Source: Glutinoglossum americanum (Eukaryota > Ascomycota > Geoglossomycetes > Geoglossales > Geoglossaceae). Taken from it: a stretch of DNA of 64,000 bases. Position 1 is the stretch's first letter, and each line of letters opens with the position of its first letter. The notes under the pieces were generated by a model, which saw only the letters and a program-made list of their open reading frames with translations, made no database searches and was not told where the DNA came from. Positions 10,968 through 22,665 of the stretch are shown here, piece by piece. The position numbers and the translations under genes are program-made. The stretch spans positions 1 to 64,000 of the forward strand of contig JAGHQL010000001.1 in NCBI GenBank assembly GCA_020080175.1, written 5' to 3'.

Positions 10968-13960
10968 ATGGCTGAAATCGATTTGCCGCCATTTCTTGCA
11001 AATGCCTGGCGATTCCATCAGGATGACTGCCTATCGGAGTTTCGGAAGTTCATGACGGAATCACAATGGACATCATCTGAACTCTCAGAAGCACATTTAA
11101 GTAACCAGGTTAAAGCCTACAAATTACGCCTCGAAGAACAAGAGTTATCTTACCGATCCCACGGACGAGCCTCTGCAGGAACTGGAGCTGCCTCTCTACT
11201 ATCTTCGTCCGCAGCACAGCTGATCGAGCTGCTGCAGTCCTCAGACAATTTCCTTCTTGATGTTGAGACTCTTGCGAAGAACCTAAACTCCCCAACGCTA
11301 CTAGTGGTCCTCAGGGATCCGCGCTTACCCTATATTGCTCTGCGCTCGTTCATGAATCTCCCGGCAAACTATGGACCAGCGAGTGCGGCAGAGGTTGCCA
11401 GGTCAAATATTGACATCGACGAAGCCATTCTCGCGAACGAGAGCTACATCCGCTCCAGGGGTGTTGAGAGAAACAAGGATGGGGTGGGGCTGGTTCGTCT
11501 GTCGGATGCCGAAGTCATCCTTGGGCCTTCCACGGTGGAGCTGGACGGAGATAGTCAGATGCTCACCCGTTTAATCGTTCGCAAGGACCCACCGAAGGGG
11601 GGGTTCAACTTTTTTGACGCCAAGCGTCCGCGATTGTTGCGTCTTCAACCCAGCACAGAAGCTTTCATTTCCACTTTCCACCGCATCACCCGCGGTATCC
11701 TCGAGGGTTTGAATTGGAGTAACGTTTTTGTCGCTGGTGGAATGATTTTGACGACACTCTTGCACGTGGATCCGGCAAAAGACGACGATAAGAATGTTAA
11801 TGATTGCGACATCGACCTATACATCTACGGGCTAACGCCAAGTGAAGCTACCGAGAAAGTCAAGGAAATCTATGAAGTCTGGGCCAGGAACCTCCCCCCT
11901 AGTGGCCACCAAAATCTCGTGATTAAAAACGCAAAGACCATCACGTTCCTGAGCGATTATCCTAACCGCCGTATCCAGGTTGTCCTCAAGTCTCTAGCGT
12001 CCCCCACGGCAGCCCTTCTTAACTTCGACCTCGATGCGTGTGCTATGGGCTTCGACGGTACAGATGTGCTTATGCTTCCCCGATGCGCTAGAGCTCTGGA
12101 GACAGGTTACTCCACATTCACGATGGATCTCATTTGGGGTCACCACCTTGGAGATCGCCGCTCCACGCAGGACGCCCGTGTTTTCAAGTACGCAAATCGT
12201 GGTTTCGGGCTCCGCATTCTACCATCCTATGTAAAATCATTGGAGATAGATTATTACCTAGGCCCAAAGAGAACCATGTGGGGGGGTCCGAATAAATCGA
12301 ACCGTAAGATCGAAAGAAACGAACCAGGCCTGAAGACTCTGAAACGGATTGCATGCGTAGCCCAAGATATGGTACGCCGCTTTTACTTTGGTAAAACTCC
12401 CCTCACAGAGCAACCCGATTGGATGGATGATGAGAATTGGAATGAAATAAAAGAGTGGGATCGACATGAAGTGTACAGGGACGATGATGGGGATGACACT
12501 ATGGAGGATAAAGAGGTCCCCACAATCCGTATCAGCGACCTAGATTCCATAAAATTGCATCGCAACCTACCCGGCGGGCGACAAGGGGTAGGAGATTTCG
12601 AGGTTTGGATGAGACACCATGAGGCTTGGGTGCTGGATGCCATTGGGAAAGCCGAGTTCGTCCGACAACCCCCAAGATCTCCCTCTTCTAATGGCGTGAC
12701 GCGGAGGTGGGCTAAGAAATAGTGTAAACCTGCAGACTGGACCTTAACTCTTTGTCAAGCACCGTGTATGACGGGGATTACTACGATGATCTTCCCGAAT
12801 ACCAATGGGATGCCGCCTTCGACGCCAGGCTATTCAGCCGGAGTATAGACGACCACAATGACGAGCTATTTGATCGGCTGAAGGTGGAAATCTGTAGTAG
12901 GGTAAACATCCGTTATAGCGCAACAGGCTGTATGTGCTCGGCCAGTATAACCTGGCGCAATCCATTTCGCAGAGGGCGAATTCCAACTAATTAGATTTTC
13001 TCTCTCAGGGAGAGACTATTTGACCCGTAGGATCCGCCGCCAGGTACATGGCCCGGATATCCAGTCGGTTCTCGAGAAGCAGATTACCATCCCCATTGAT
13101 ATTTCTTTTAAGCTTGAAGACTACATTTCCTCCCTGGTCGGCCCTATCCTAGAAGAGAAGAATATTTACAATGGCAACAAAGATGAGAGGCGCATACTCA
13201 TCCCCGTTCACGAGATAGGAAAGGGAACAACCATCATTCCAGATCTCGTAGAGTCCGCTGAGAAGAATCTAAGATACTGGGTGGTTGGAAATGAGCTGAT
13301 GTGGGCTGGCATCGACCGTGTCATTGACGAGTACGCATCTTTGAATTTTGCCCCTAAAGCAGAAGAGGACAAGGGGGGTTGCATCCCAACATCCCAATAC
13401 TGACGAAGCCGAATAGAACTACCGAAGTCCTCTGGCAGATCTTTCACTGGAATCGGCTTTCTAGAGTTGACCTTGAATCAGTCCTTGCCCTCGCTTGTGG
13501 ATTCCGTCGCCGCATTCCTCCGGTCCTCGACCTAGGACCCATACCAACTCCTCCCACCACCGCTCGGTCCGACGAAGAAGCGGGCAAATCTAGCTCCTCT
13601 ACAGATGCCGCCGGGTCAACGGCAGTAGAAGCGGTGAAGCCTCCGCACATTCTCGTCAAGCCCACTTCCAGCAAGACCATGGGCGTCCTCAGCGAGTACG
13701 AAGCCAGAGTGTTCCAGCAATGGGCTTTCCACGTCCCTCCGATCATTTCCCGCACCTACACCGAACCAGAGAGTTCTTTGTACGACGAATATGAGTACAC
13801 ATATCCGCCCCCGGATAAGTTGTTTTGGAGGGATGGGGATGAGGGGAGTGGGGAGATTGAGTGGGTGGACGTGGTGCCCGGGGGGGAACCTGGGAACGAG
13901 AGTCACGGTGGTGGACTTGGGGGCTGCGTACGAAGCGGAAGAGAGTGTGTGCCGGAGTAG
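10968..13960 (+). CDS. Uncharacterised fungal protein with nucleotidyltransferase-like core
   Basis: Exons: 10968-12706, 12760-12893 and 13009 to about 13960. Intron 1 is 53 nt with a CTTAACT branch-like site; intron 2 (12894-13008) begins GTAGTA and ends CTCTCAG. The first exon encodes 579 residues. VFVAGGMILTTLL at about residues 253-265, followed by DCDIDLYIYG at about 280-289, matches the G-G...DxD pattern of the polymerase-beta nucleotidyltransferase fold, which suggests nucleotide transfer or a relic of it. The C-terminal part is rich in conserved hydrophobic segments, then acidic and Pro-rich. Between 13373 and 13378 a run of six G sits where the frame changes to ...ILTKPNRTTEVLWQIFHWNR; seven G would keep one frame, so an indel or a third intron is possible. 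I do not recognise the family by name; function is inferred from the motif only. Confidence 0.6.
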
Positions 13961-15400
13961 ATCCCACGGTCACTAGGTCAAGAGGGGAGTTGTGCGGCTA
14001 AGAAGCGCCCCCCTAGGACCTCTGGCCCTGCGATGATGGGTGGGCAAGGCTTTCTAATGAATAATGCACGACTGTGGCCACTCTTGGCCACTCCTTTTTT
14101 TTTATCGGTTCTAAATCTAGAATGTGTCTTCCACCAGGTAGCACTCCTCCCTAGGGTGGGTTCTATTTTGTTTTGGATGGGGAGAAGTTCCTCGGTTATA
14201 AAAGATACAAAAGAAAACAAAATAAGCCCCTCTAGAAAGAAAAGCATAGAGACGTTTGAAAAAAAAAAAGGTAAAAAGAAATCCGATGCGGCATTTGTTT
14301 ATTCTCACGGCTCCAACTGCGCCCCTCCCCAAGACCCGCCTCCCCACCAGAAAGAGTGAAAAAAAAAAACAAAAACCACACAAACACGCACTAAAAAGCC
14401 ACGCTAAGGCCAACTCGAATGTTTTTTCTTTTTTTCTGTTTTTCTTTTAATTTTTCCCTTCCCCCTCCTCTCTTCTTCCTTCTTCTTCTCCTCGGGGGGG
14501 GGGAGGAAAAGCAACGTCGCCTCGTTTTTCCACGGGAGGGGGGCGGAGGACTTCTCCATGGGATCTTTTGTGTTTTTTTTTTTTCTTTTCTTCAACGTGA
14601 CTCCCGCGGAAGAAAAAAAAAAAGGCTTCGCGCGTGTGTGGTTTTTTTTTTTTTTTTTTGGTTTCTTGAGTGGGAGGGGAGAATTATGTCTCGGAGCTTT
14701 TATTTTATTTTTATTTTTATTTTTTTTTTTGGGGGGGTGGCCTGTTTTTGGGTTTTCTGATGGGGTGGGAGGAGCGCCACGGGGGGAGAGGGGAAGGTTC
14801 TATGGGTTGGAGGCTGCGCTAGGGGCCTTTAGTGGAGCGTAGTGTAGTCTAGTTTGGGAGTTCTAATGCCGATTACGGGGGTCGTTCGTAGGCTTTGCTC
14901 GCGCGGTTTAGTTTAGTTTTGGAGAGGCGGGGAGAGAGAGGAGGGAGCTGGTCTCAATGGGCAGGTTCCGGGGGTTTGAGTTCAGGTGGGTGAAACGAAG
15001 GGGGTATATGTATTGGAATCAGGGGAGGTGTTTGGTGAAGATGGATGGATACGGCATCGCGTTTGGGCGGTCCGGGCTGGAGAAGGTGCCCCCTCTGGAT
15101 CCATTCGTGGGCAAAACGAGACGTCGTTGACTAGCTTGAGCTTGTCTTGAAGGAGTTACTATTAAAGATAAACTTTTAAAAATATGAAATGAGGTGGAGG
15201 AAGCATGGGAAAAAGCATGGAGTGGCTTGGAACAGAGTAGGATTCGGGCTTGGATTGGGTGCATTAAGTCTCACATCGATATGGTTCTTGGATTGAAGGG
15301 CAGAAACCATTATCGTGAGGGCTGCCGCAGGGCTTAACTAGAGTCTTAACTAGACTTTAGTGGGGTAAAGCCTAAGCAAGATTCCGACGCCGCCCGGAGA
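13961..15400. other. Homopolymer-rich intergenic region
   Basis: No gene is supported. Long A runs at 14258-14370 change to T-rich runs at 14419-14740, with G runs near 14495-14505 and 14732-14740. Translated frames are poly-K or poly-F and are not believable. The right part, about 14840-15400, is unique-looking sequence without a convincing frame. Confidence 0.5.
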
Positions 15401-15406
15401 TTACAC

Positions 15407-16940
15407 GTGGGAAAATTGGTATATCCTGATAAGAGAGCAGTACAAGAGCGGTCCAAACCACAAAAACTTCATGAACCGGAAGAGAATTTGGCATCTCGTC
15501 GGGTATTTAGTGGAACTCGTCTCTACAGTCAAGAGCCGGATAGCACTTGGCTCTCCAACATTAGATCTCTCTCTGGAGAGGTCACTCAAAGTCGCATGCG
15601 TTCCTCCAAGGAAGTTCTTAGGACGAGGCTGTCGAGAGCTTACACATCGGGCAATATCTTTCGATTATAGCCTAATGTCCTAACTACGCGGCTTGAAAGT
15701 TATTTCCGTTGTAATTGGAGACCAAAGATTCATATCGGGGTTGCGATTTGTGTTTGATGGTGGCAATCATACTTGTCTTAGCTACGTGGATGACAGCAAA
15801 GATTCGTGGATAGGCTATAATGGTAAGTCACGGACCGATCTTTCAATACAGATGTTACTTAGCAGTGAGGGGCTTGAAACTATAACGCTAGAAGCCATAC
15901 CTCTACGCCGGCGTGCGGGGCTACCGATGACTGAAGACTGCGTTTTCGCCCGGATCCCATTACGGTATTTACGTGACCTCATGGTAGGTCTCGATGTAAG
16001 ATTTTCCTTAGGCTAAATAAATTGCTTGCAATTGTTAACCATGCTGCAGGCCATGAGAATCGTAAGCATTTCTGCATCGTTTATGCCAATGGCGAAAGAA
16101 AGATATGGGGAGCATGTAAAGGGGCAGCCCTGAATTTCTTTCTGAACGGGATTAGAGAACCTACAACCATGGTGGAAACCTGTCAGATTGGGTCAGTCGT
16201 GAGCAAGCTGAAGGTAGTATATTCTCCTAGGCTTTAGGTGGGTACATAACGCTAACAATCAGATATATAGTTGACAACCAATCTACAAAGGACCCGTATC
16301 TTTCTTGGGCAGTCCAACGGGTTTTTAGAGCATAATATGGAAGCGACAAGTCACAAATATATTGCAGCACATCATGGGAATATCGTGGGCTTCCGTAGCT
16401 GTTTTGTGGTATGTCTACCTCACCATCACACTATAGAATAACACGGATTTTAACGGCTAAGCGTAGGGTTCGCAAGGGGGCCTAGCTTGCCTCTGATTCT
16501 TCATCGACACGAGTATAATCTGCAGATCCAGTTCGCTTGATCACTCTCCGGAGACTTTTTTCACGGATTCCGCGGTGGATGTTACCGTTTCGGTCGATGT
16601 TCATGGCAAGTTCACGTCTCAAATTAAGTTGGACAAGTATCATGATAGCGTTCAAGCGTCTATTGAATTAGTAGGAGCGGAATTTCGAGAACAGGGCCAG
16701 ACCACTGGCTTGCTTTTCAGGTCCTTGAGTTCGGACTACCCAGAGCTTATCGGTCAGTGGATTGAACCAGGCGAAAAGTACCACCCAGCCGCCAATGAGA
16801 GTATTTTGAGTGTGAACATTACAACATGGCGCGGCCCAAGTAACGCCCCACGAGGGGCTTCTTGGATGTATCAGGTCAAAAACATAGCTCTCGTTGCCTC
16901 TCGCCGAACCTGCTATCTAATACCTCCTCCACTTCCCATT
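15407..16940 (+). pseudogene. Unrecognised multi-exon or decayed fungal gene
   Basis: Four plus-strand frames follow each other: 15407-15670, 15693-16016, 16022-16237 and 16575-16910. Their translations look protein-like rather than biased. For example, RFISGLRFVFDGGNHTCLSY resembles the ISG-R-F-F-DG motif of a broad fungal family often found C-terminal to F-box domains. The frames are separated by stops and I could not join all of them with good introns. The last frame runs into a Ty3/gypsy relic at about 16950. This could be an accessory gene truncated by the insertion. The family suggestion is weak. Confidence 0.35.
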
Positions 16941-16949
16941 CGTCTTCCC

Positions 16950-17970
16950 CACCTGCTTCTATGGGCTAAGGCTCTACAGAACCTTCTCTTTCCGATATCT
17001 TGTCTATATAAGGTTCTAGAAGAGAGACGTGAAACACCAAGTGGTTCTTCGTTACCGGTGGAAGTTCCAACTGTCGAGCATCCCTTCCAACCTCCTTTCC
17101 GATCTTGAAGGGGCCCCAGCCGCTCGTCATCCAGCTCATCGGAAGGCCTTCTTGTTTCAATATGTATGCCATTGTAGGAGCCATACCTTTTCCCCGGGTT
17201 TAGAGGCTGAAGCCGGACTATAGTTCTTATAATAGTACTCGGCCTGCCATTTCTAAGCCTTCCTTGAAGTATTCCGTAGTTCCCCCTGGATCATTTTTAT
17301 CTGTTCAGCGTATTCCTCGATGGCCGGGATGTTCTGCCTTAAGTTCCTTGCGGCGGAGCCCTAGGCCGGGGTCCCGTATGAGGTGGTATCGTTGGTTTGC
17401 GAAGAAGAAAGAAACCCCTATGCTGGGCTGCCAAGTATTATTCAAATAGAATTCCCCTAAAGGTAGCCCAAGTGGCCTAGTTGTCTTGCTGATAGTTGCG
17501 GTATATCTGTATATATTATTGTCCGATCGTCTGGTTCATTTTGATCTGGCTATCTGTCTGAGGGTAAAATGCTGTTGACAATTTAACTTGGATACCTAAC
17601 TAGATATAGAAGGCCTTCATAAATTGAGATGGGAAAGGGAAGCTATAGTCTAATATAATAGGAGTATAAGAAGGAGGCCGGTCGCCTCGGCAGGACAGAG
17701 TAGAATAGATTCTTACTTATGGTACATCTAATGTATCTATAAGTTTTGACAGATAAGATTCCTTCTAGGGTCCTCATTGGCCCTATATATATATTCGTTG
17801 TAGTAGGAGGCCTAAGGATGATTCCAGCTCAGGCCCTTCCACTTCCGCTTCTTGGTGACATCTTCCATCGGCCTTATGTTAGGCCCTCGTATATATGCAC
17901 GTGCACAGCTCTTTATATACCATTTGTACTTGGTCGGTCAAGGCCCGTGTCCAAACGATGTAAACCTGTG
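16950..17970 (-). mobile_element. Ty3/gypsy retrotransposon fossil (pol 3' part)
   Basis: Minus-strand translation of 16966-17184 gives ...GPFKIGKEVGRDARQLELP and HLVFHVSLLEPY, the hallmark region between integrase and chromodomain of Ty3/gypsy elements. Sequence up to about 17970 reads in short pieces like the preceding integrase part. Only the 3' portion of pol is visible; no paired LTRs were found. It is an old, heavily broken copy with many breaks. Confidence 0.7.
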
Positions 17971-18849
17971 TAACCACGAGTCCGGTCTAAGATGCACATG
18001 TTGTCGACCTTCTCAGTACATGTAGCTGTGATACTGAAGTCCCCCCTCTCGAGAAATCCTAGGCTTAACCACCCGCTAGATTCCTGCTGCCACCGTCCCT
18101 AGTATCCACAGTCGAAGCACGTACGTACACGGATAATCCACCGTCCTCGCCACAGCATCCGTCCCCCCTCTCCAAAAAAAAAAAAGCAATCGTCTCTAGA
18201 ACGAAAAGGATTACAAAAAGCCGGTTTGGAGGTATATCGACGGACGCTAGATATGATATGGTGAATGGGGGATGGGATGGGTGAGGTTAGCGCAATGCCC
18301 TTTCCATACAGATTCCCGGAATAATTTCTCTTTTCCTCCCGTGACGGATGTAAGGGGAGAGGGTTTTTCTTCGCACGCACGCACGCACGCACGCACTGAA
18401 AGATAAATATAGGGTGTAGGTAAACCCCCATTGGTATATAACCCCGTTTGAATTATATGATTGGTGATGATCGCTTGCTTGCTTTAATGTCGATGACGTG
18501 AATAACTCGCGCGCTCCCCAAATAGAGCTTTCTCGTCTGTCTTGCGTGTGCGGAGGGAGGGATGAGAGGGAACATGGTTGGGTATCGGGAAAAAAATAAA
18601 CCCTAGAAGGAAAGGTTCGTTGCACATGAAAAATCCCACCATGTTTAGGGAAAGCTATAAAGGGTTTCTGAGAGGGAAGAATTTAGTTAAAAACAAAAGA
18701 AAAAAGAAAAGGATAGCGCCGGGTGATATGCAAAATAGGGAATATCCCCTTTCGTCCGTCCCGATTCCCACCCCACGCGAAAAGGGAAATTGTTGCGTGT
18801 ATGCATTAAAAATTTGTCCGTCACTTTTTTCGCTGTTTTTGCGCTAGGT
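17971..18849. other. Intergenic with ACGC microsatellite
   Basis: No coding region is supported. It includes a short tandem (ACGC) repeat at about 18373-18397 and several A runs. It lies 3' of the minus-strand gene ending at 18850. Confidence 0.5.
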
Positions 18850-19650
18850 TCATGCTCGAGCGTATCTTTGCCTCCAATCTAGAGGCAATTGGTACTCGCT
18901 ATTGTCGTCACCATCGTCTTCGACCTCGATGCCTTCATCGTCTGGACTCGGTTGCCGTGGCGTCTCGGATTCCTCAGTTTTTCGTTCCTCCTCCTTCGCC
19001 TTATCCAGCTCCTCCACCGCGATTACCCGAACTTCCTCCAGCTTCTTTTTTGCGACGTCGATCTCTTTCCGGCAGTCGCCGTCTCGAAGGAATTGGTGTG
19101 CTCCCGTCTCGCATTGGCTCTGGGCGGTCTCCAAGGTGGCGTCGACGGTGTCGTATACCGTCTTCTCGCCGCCCGTACTCCGCGATGTTCGCGGTATCAT
19201 GAATCGTGATCGTAGGTCGCCGTCCTCTTCGCCGCCCGCGAGAGCCGACCAATTTTTCATCCGGGCGCTCATCTTAGCCTTTCGAATGTTGTTGCGGGCC
19301 GTGCCGATACCCCGGACCAGCGTCTCGAACGTCTCTTGTACCGAGGAGTCGTAGTAGACTATTACCATGGAGCGAGTGCGATATCTCTGCGAACCGCTTG
19401 CCGCCGACGAGATCGAGGCCGTTTTCCGTTTTCTCCGACGTTGTTGGTCATTGTGTAGTTTTTTAAGTTGCTCCACGTCCTTTAGGACGTTGCGATCAGC
19501 CGAGGCAGATTTGGACTCCGCGTTACTGCTGGCAAGCTGCGATAGCTCAACCTGACGAGATAATATTCGTGCGGAGAGATCGTCGAGTCGTGAGGTCCAA
19601 TCAGGGATGTTTTCGGTAAGGTATGAAAAGCTACTGGAGCCAGTGTTCAT
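18850..19650 (-). CDS. Conserved fungal helical protein of unknown function
   Basis: A single 266-residue frame without introns. The N-terminal third is predicted alpha-helical with heptad-like spacing (VEQLKKLHNDQQRRRKRK). It is followed by a basic Ser-rich stretch (RRKRKTASISSAASGSQRYRTRSMVIVYYD, quoted in two parts: RRKRKTASISS and QRYRTRSMVIVYYD), a segment GIGTARNNIRKAKMSARM, a charged helix KKKLEEVRVIAVEELDKAKE and an acidic tail ending in QLPLDWRQRYARA. The mix of conserved-looking core and charged ends argues for a real nuclear or cytosolic protein. I do not recognise a named domain. The start is the first Met of the frame. Confidence 0.65.
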   Translation of the reverse strand: MNTGSSSFSYLTENIPDWTSRLDDLSARILSRQVELSQLASSNAESKSASADRNVLKDVEQLKKLHNDQQRRRKRKTASISSAASGSQRYRTRSMVIVYYDSSVQETFETLVRGIGTARNNIRKAKMSARMKNWSALAGGEEDGDLRSRFMIPRTSRSTGGEKTVYDTVDATLETAQSQCETGAHQFLRDGDCRKEIDVAKKKLEEVRVIAVEELDKAKEEERKTEESETPRQPSPDDEGIEVEDDGDDNSEYQLPLDWRQRYARA

Positions 19651-22600
19651 CGCGATGGAACTGCCGCCGAGCCTTTCGAAACGGATGCGACGCGAAAGCG
19701 AGGAGATGACCTAATGAGATGCTGGGTGGAGACGTCCAGCGATGATGATGATATAATTTGTCGATGGATGTTTGACGTGGGAGGTGAATGAAGGTGGTTG
19801 GCAAGCGTGCTGGAGTTGAATAAGTGTGGAGTGAGGGATGGCGTTGTGACCACGAAATGCTATGTAAAGCAGCACAGCGCGATGCACCAGCGTATGTATC
19901 TAGCAGATGCACGCTGCGTAGTAGCGTAGCGTCCCGCGTATTAAACGCTCTCCCCCAACGACTAAGACTCGACTTTTTTTTCTTTTCCTCTTAGCTCCCC
20001 TCTTCCACGTGTGCGCTCTAAGCCAAAGAAAATGGATGCAACGCCACTGTCTCACTCGACTTTCTCCCTTGAAAAAACTGACTCGGCTTTTTCTCGAGTT
20101 CTTGGGGATTGCGAGGCAGTGGGGGAAAGACGACTAAACGACCCGCGGACTCGGGTCGAGGAGCGATGAACAAAGGTAAAAACGAGTGGGGTGGGCAACA
20201 AGCCGTGGACAATTAGGAGCTATTTTTTGTACGAGCGCAGGGTAAAAATGCTGGTCCGATTGATAATATCCGAATGAGCTAATCTAGATTTCGTGTTTGG
20301 GGATAAGGCAATTCCAAGAGATCAAAAGGACCGATCGAGCGAGTATCGTAGCAAGTCGATGGTGCGAAACCGCAGGTGAATGGGGGAAGGAGGCTTGTTG
20401 AAGGCTATCGAAAGCCCGGACATGGGCTTACTGTCCCTCTTGTCCCTCTTGAAGACGACGGGCCAGAAGCGCTCCACCCCACAACGACGGCTGGCTTTTT
20501 CCTCGCAGATGCCTCAAAGCCTGGCGCCTTGACTCAACCGATCCGTTACGATGACAAGCAGAGAGCAAGCATTGGCACATGCACGACTCGAGATCGGACC
20601 AAAGCGTGCAACAAGCACAACAGCGTGTCTGGCCCGGACTAACTCGTTTTGGGTGGGCATGCAATCCGTAAAGCGTAAAGAAATGCCGGTTACGAGAGCC
20701 CTTATCGACAGGGTGGCGCAAAGGGGGGCTTTGTCCCGACCAACGAGGGAAGCGCTGCTCTGCTGCTGGGCCATGCAGGAGGATGATATGCACAAATAAA
20801 TGATTGCGCCTGCATCAGAAAACCCCATGCATCACGAGTTATCCTCCATGTCTTCTCTCAGCGGACCTCTTTCTGCACAACTCGCCGATCCCCTAAGCTG
20901 ACCCTATTTCTGTTTTCTTTTTCGACGTTTCTCCCTTCACTTTTCCGTGTATCTCCCGCGCGCCAGCGGCGCAGTGCAGAGGAGCGAACCTAATTGCCTG
21001 CCCTCGCCGACGGGCAATTGGAGCCGTGGGCTTATTCGATGGAAGGTGGCCGGGCGATCGCTGCCCGATGAACCGCTCGTATACAAACGAACCTTTTTGT
21101 TTTGATGTGGGTTGCGGCGCGGCTGATGCGCGACAGCCAAATCTGGCGCAGACTTCAGGTCGCGAACGCGGGACGGAAATGCAACAAATATCTGTCGTTT
21201 GCTACGCCGCATGATGTGATCACGTTTATGGTGCTCCTTGCTTCGTCTTTCATTCATTCTTTTCTTTTTTGGGATGGGTATCACAACTGGTATCCTTACA
21301 CGCTGCACTGCTCTTTTACGCCCAAATACCTGCCACAAGCAGATGTGCATGCAGCCAATGAATCCCCGGCTCTGTTGGGTTCCGCGCCAACTTCGGGTAC
21401 GGAGTGTTTTCTGTGCAACTCGAGGGCTGTAAGCTACAAGCGATGCTTATTTCGACTTGGAGCTTGGCTGCCCGCATGGCCATTGCGCTTCAGGTGCATA
21501 AGCCTACATGTATGCAGAGTACAAGTACATACATACAAATACTTGTACACGGAGCAGAAGTCTCCTCAAGGAGGTGGCTCTGCTCGTCGACTTGCGACCC
21601 CACTCCGCTAAACAACCCCATTTGCGGGACAGACCGGTGCGTCCAACGTATGCATTAGAATCACTCCCTTGATGGCTGACGGCAGCAGCGACGCAGCTTG
21701 CGGCACATTGCGGCACCATTACGGCACAATTTTCCGGTCCGAAGATCGTTTGCCCCGGATCGGCCCAACACATGTCGTGCCCCTAACCGATGAGACGACG
21801 CCCCCCAGAGAATATTCTAGGGAGCTTAGGAGAATTGCTGGGGTAAACCATGCTGTTACATGAAGAAGTGCCGACTCATACTTTCTCCGTTAAAATCTCA
21901 AGGTTTGGCAGTTGGATTGCGGACACCAAGCCTGCGCAACACAGCTATCTTGCACACTGTAATATTAAAGATCAGCCATTATACCCAAACCCGTGAGTAA
22001 GCTAGTCGACGATCTACGGATTTCGTCGTCGTCAAAACGCTAGCCGTCCAGCACAATACTTGAGGCTACGGCGACATGCATCGTGGTATAACCCAGTGAC
22101 TTGACTGACTTCATTGCCCCGAGGCGGTGAGCCACCTGAATTAAGGTATCCGACTTAAGATTTGCTCAGTGGGTGGTGATTCGGCCACGGAAACCCATGA
22201 ATCTGCACTAGGGCGATAGGCCCGTGTTAGACTAATGATCACCGCTGTTGGCGTTGCTGTGACTTTATGAGACGAGTTAGCACGACTTCACATGGAAGCA
22301 AGAGTGTTCACAAGGCCCCGCATGCCGTCCTTTAAACTTCGTTCCAGCTTGTCTCTACAAGGGTGTTTTGTCCGGTCATTCGATCTTCACCATCCCTTTA
22401 GCCTAAACAGACGCGTCATCTCCGTGCACGGAGAGGTCTAGTTGTATGTTTGGGGAGGGATCCCTATAACTACACTGTTTTGCGGGTATACCTCTCCAAG
22501 TTGGGTGCTCTGAAGGGAGCCCCGTTAACCACATTTTTTGGCCCTCAGTACCGCCTTAAAATTTTTGGCGTTGAGCAAAAGTAGCGTAAGTGCGAGGACT

Positions 22601-22665
22601 TTGGCCAACGCCTTTGTGGACCGTGTCGATAAACCTTTGGACCCTTGCCATGACTGTGCAAGCGT
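19651..22665. other. Large intergenic region, no gene recognised
   Basis: Three kilobases upstream of the helical-protein gene. Frames of 60-170 codons occur on both strands but overlap each other, lack conserved motifs and show no codon regularity. The part next to 19650 presumably holds that gene's promoter. A short ACAT(A) repeat lies at about 21526-21540. Confidence 0.45.

Noticed and set aside
14240-14760. Several overlapping frames rich in Lys or Phe
   Set aside because: They are translations of A and T runs on both strands with no conserved sequence.
19650-22540. A gene in the 3-kb intergenic region
   Set aside because: Frames up to 169 codons overlap in several phases, and none has recognisable motifs or splice-supported extension.
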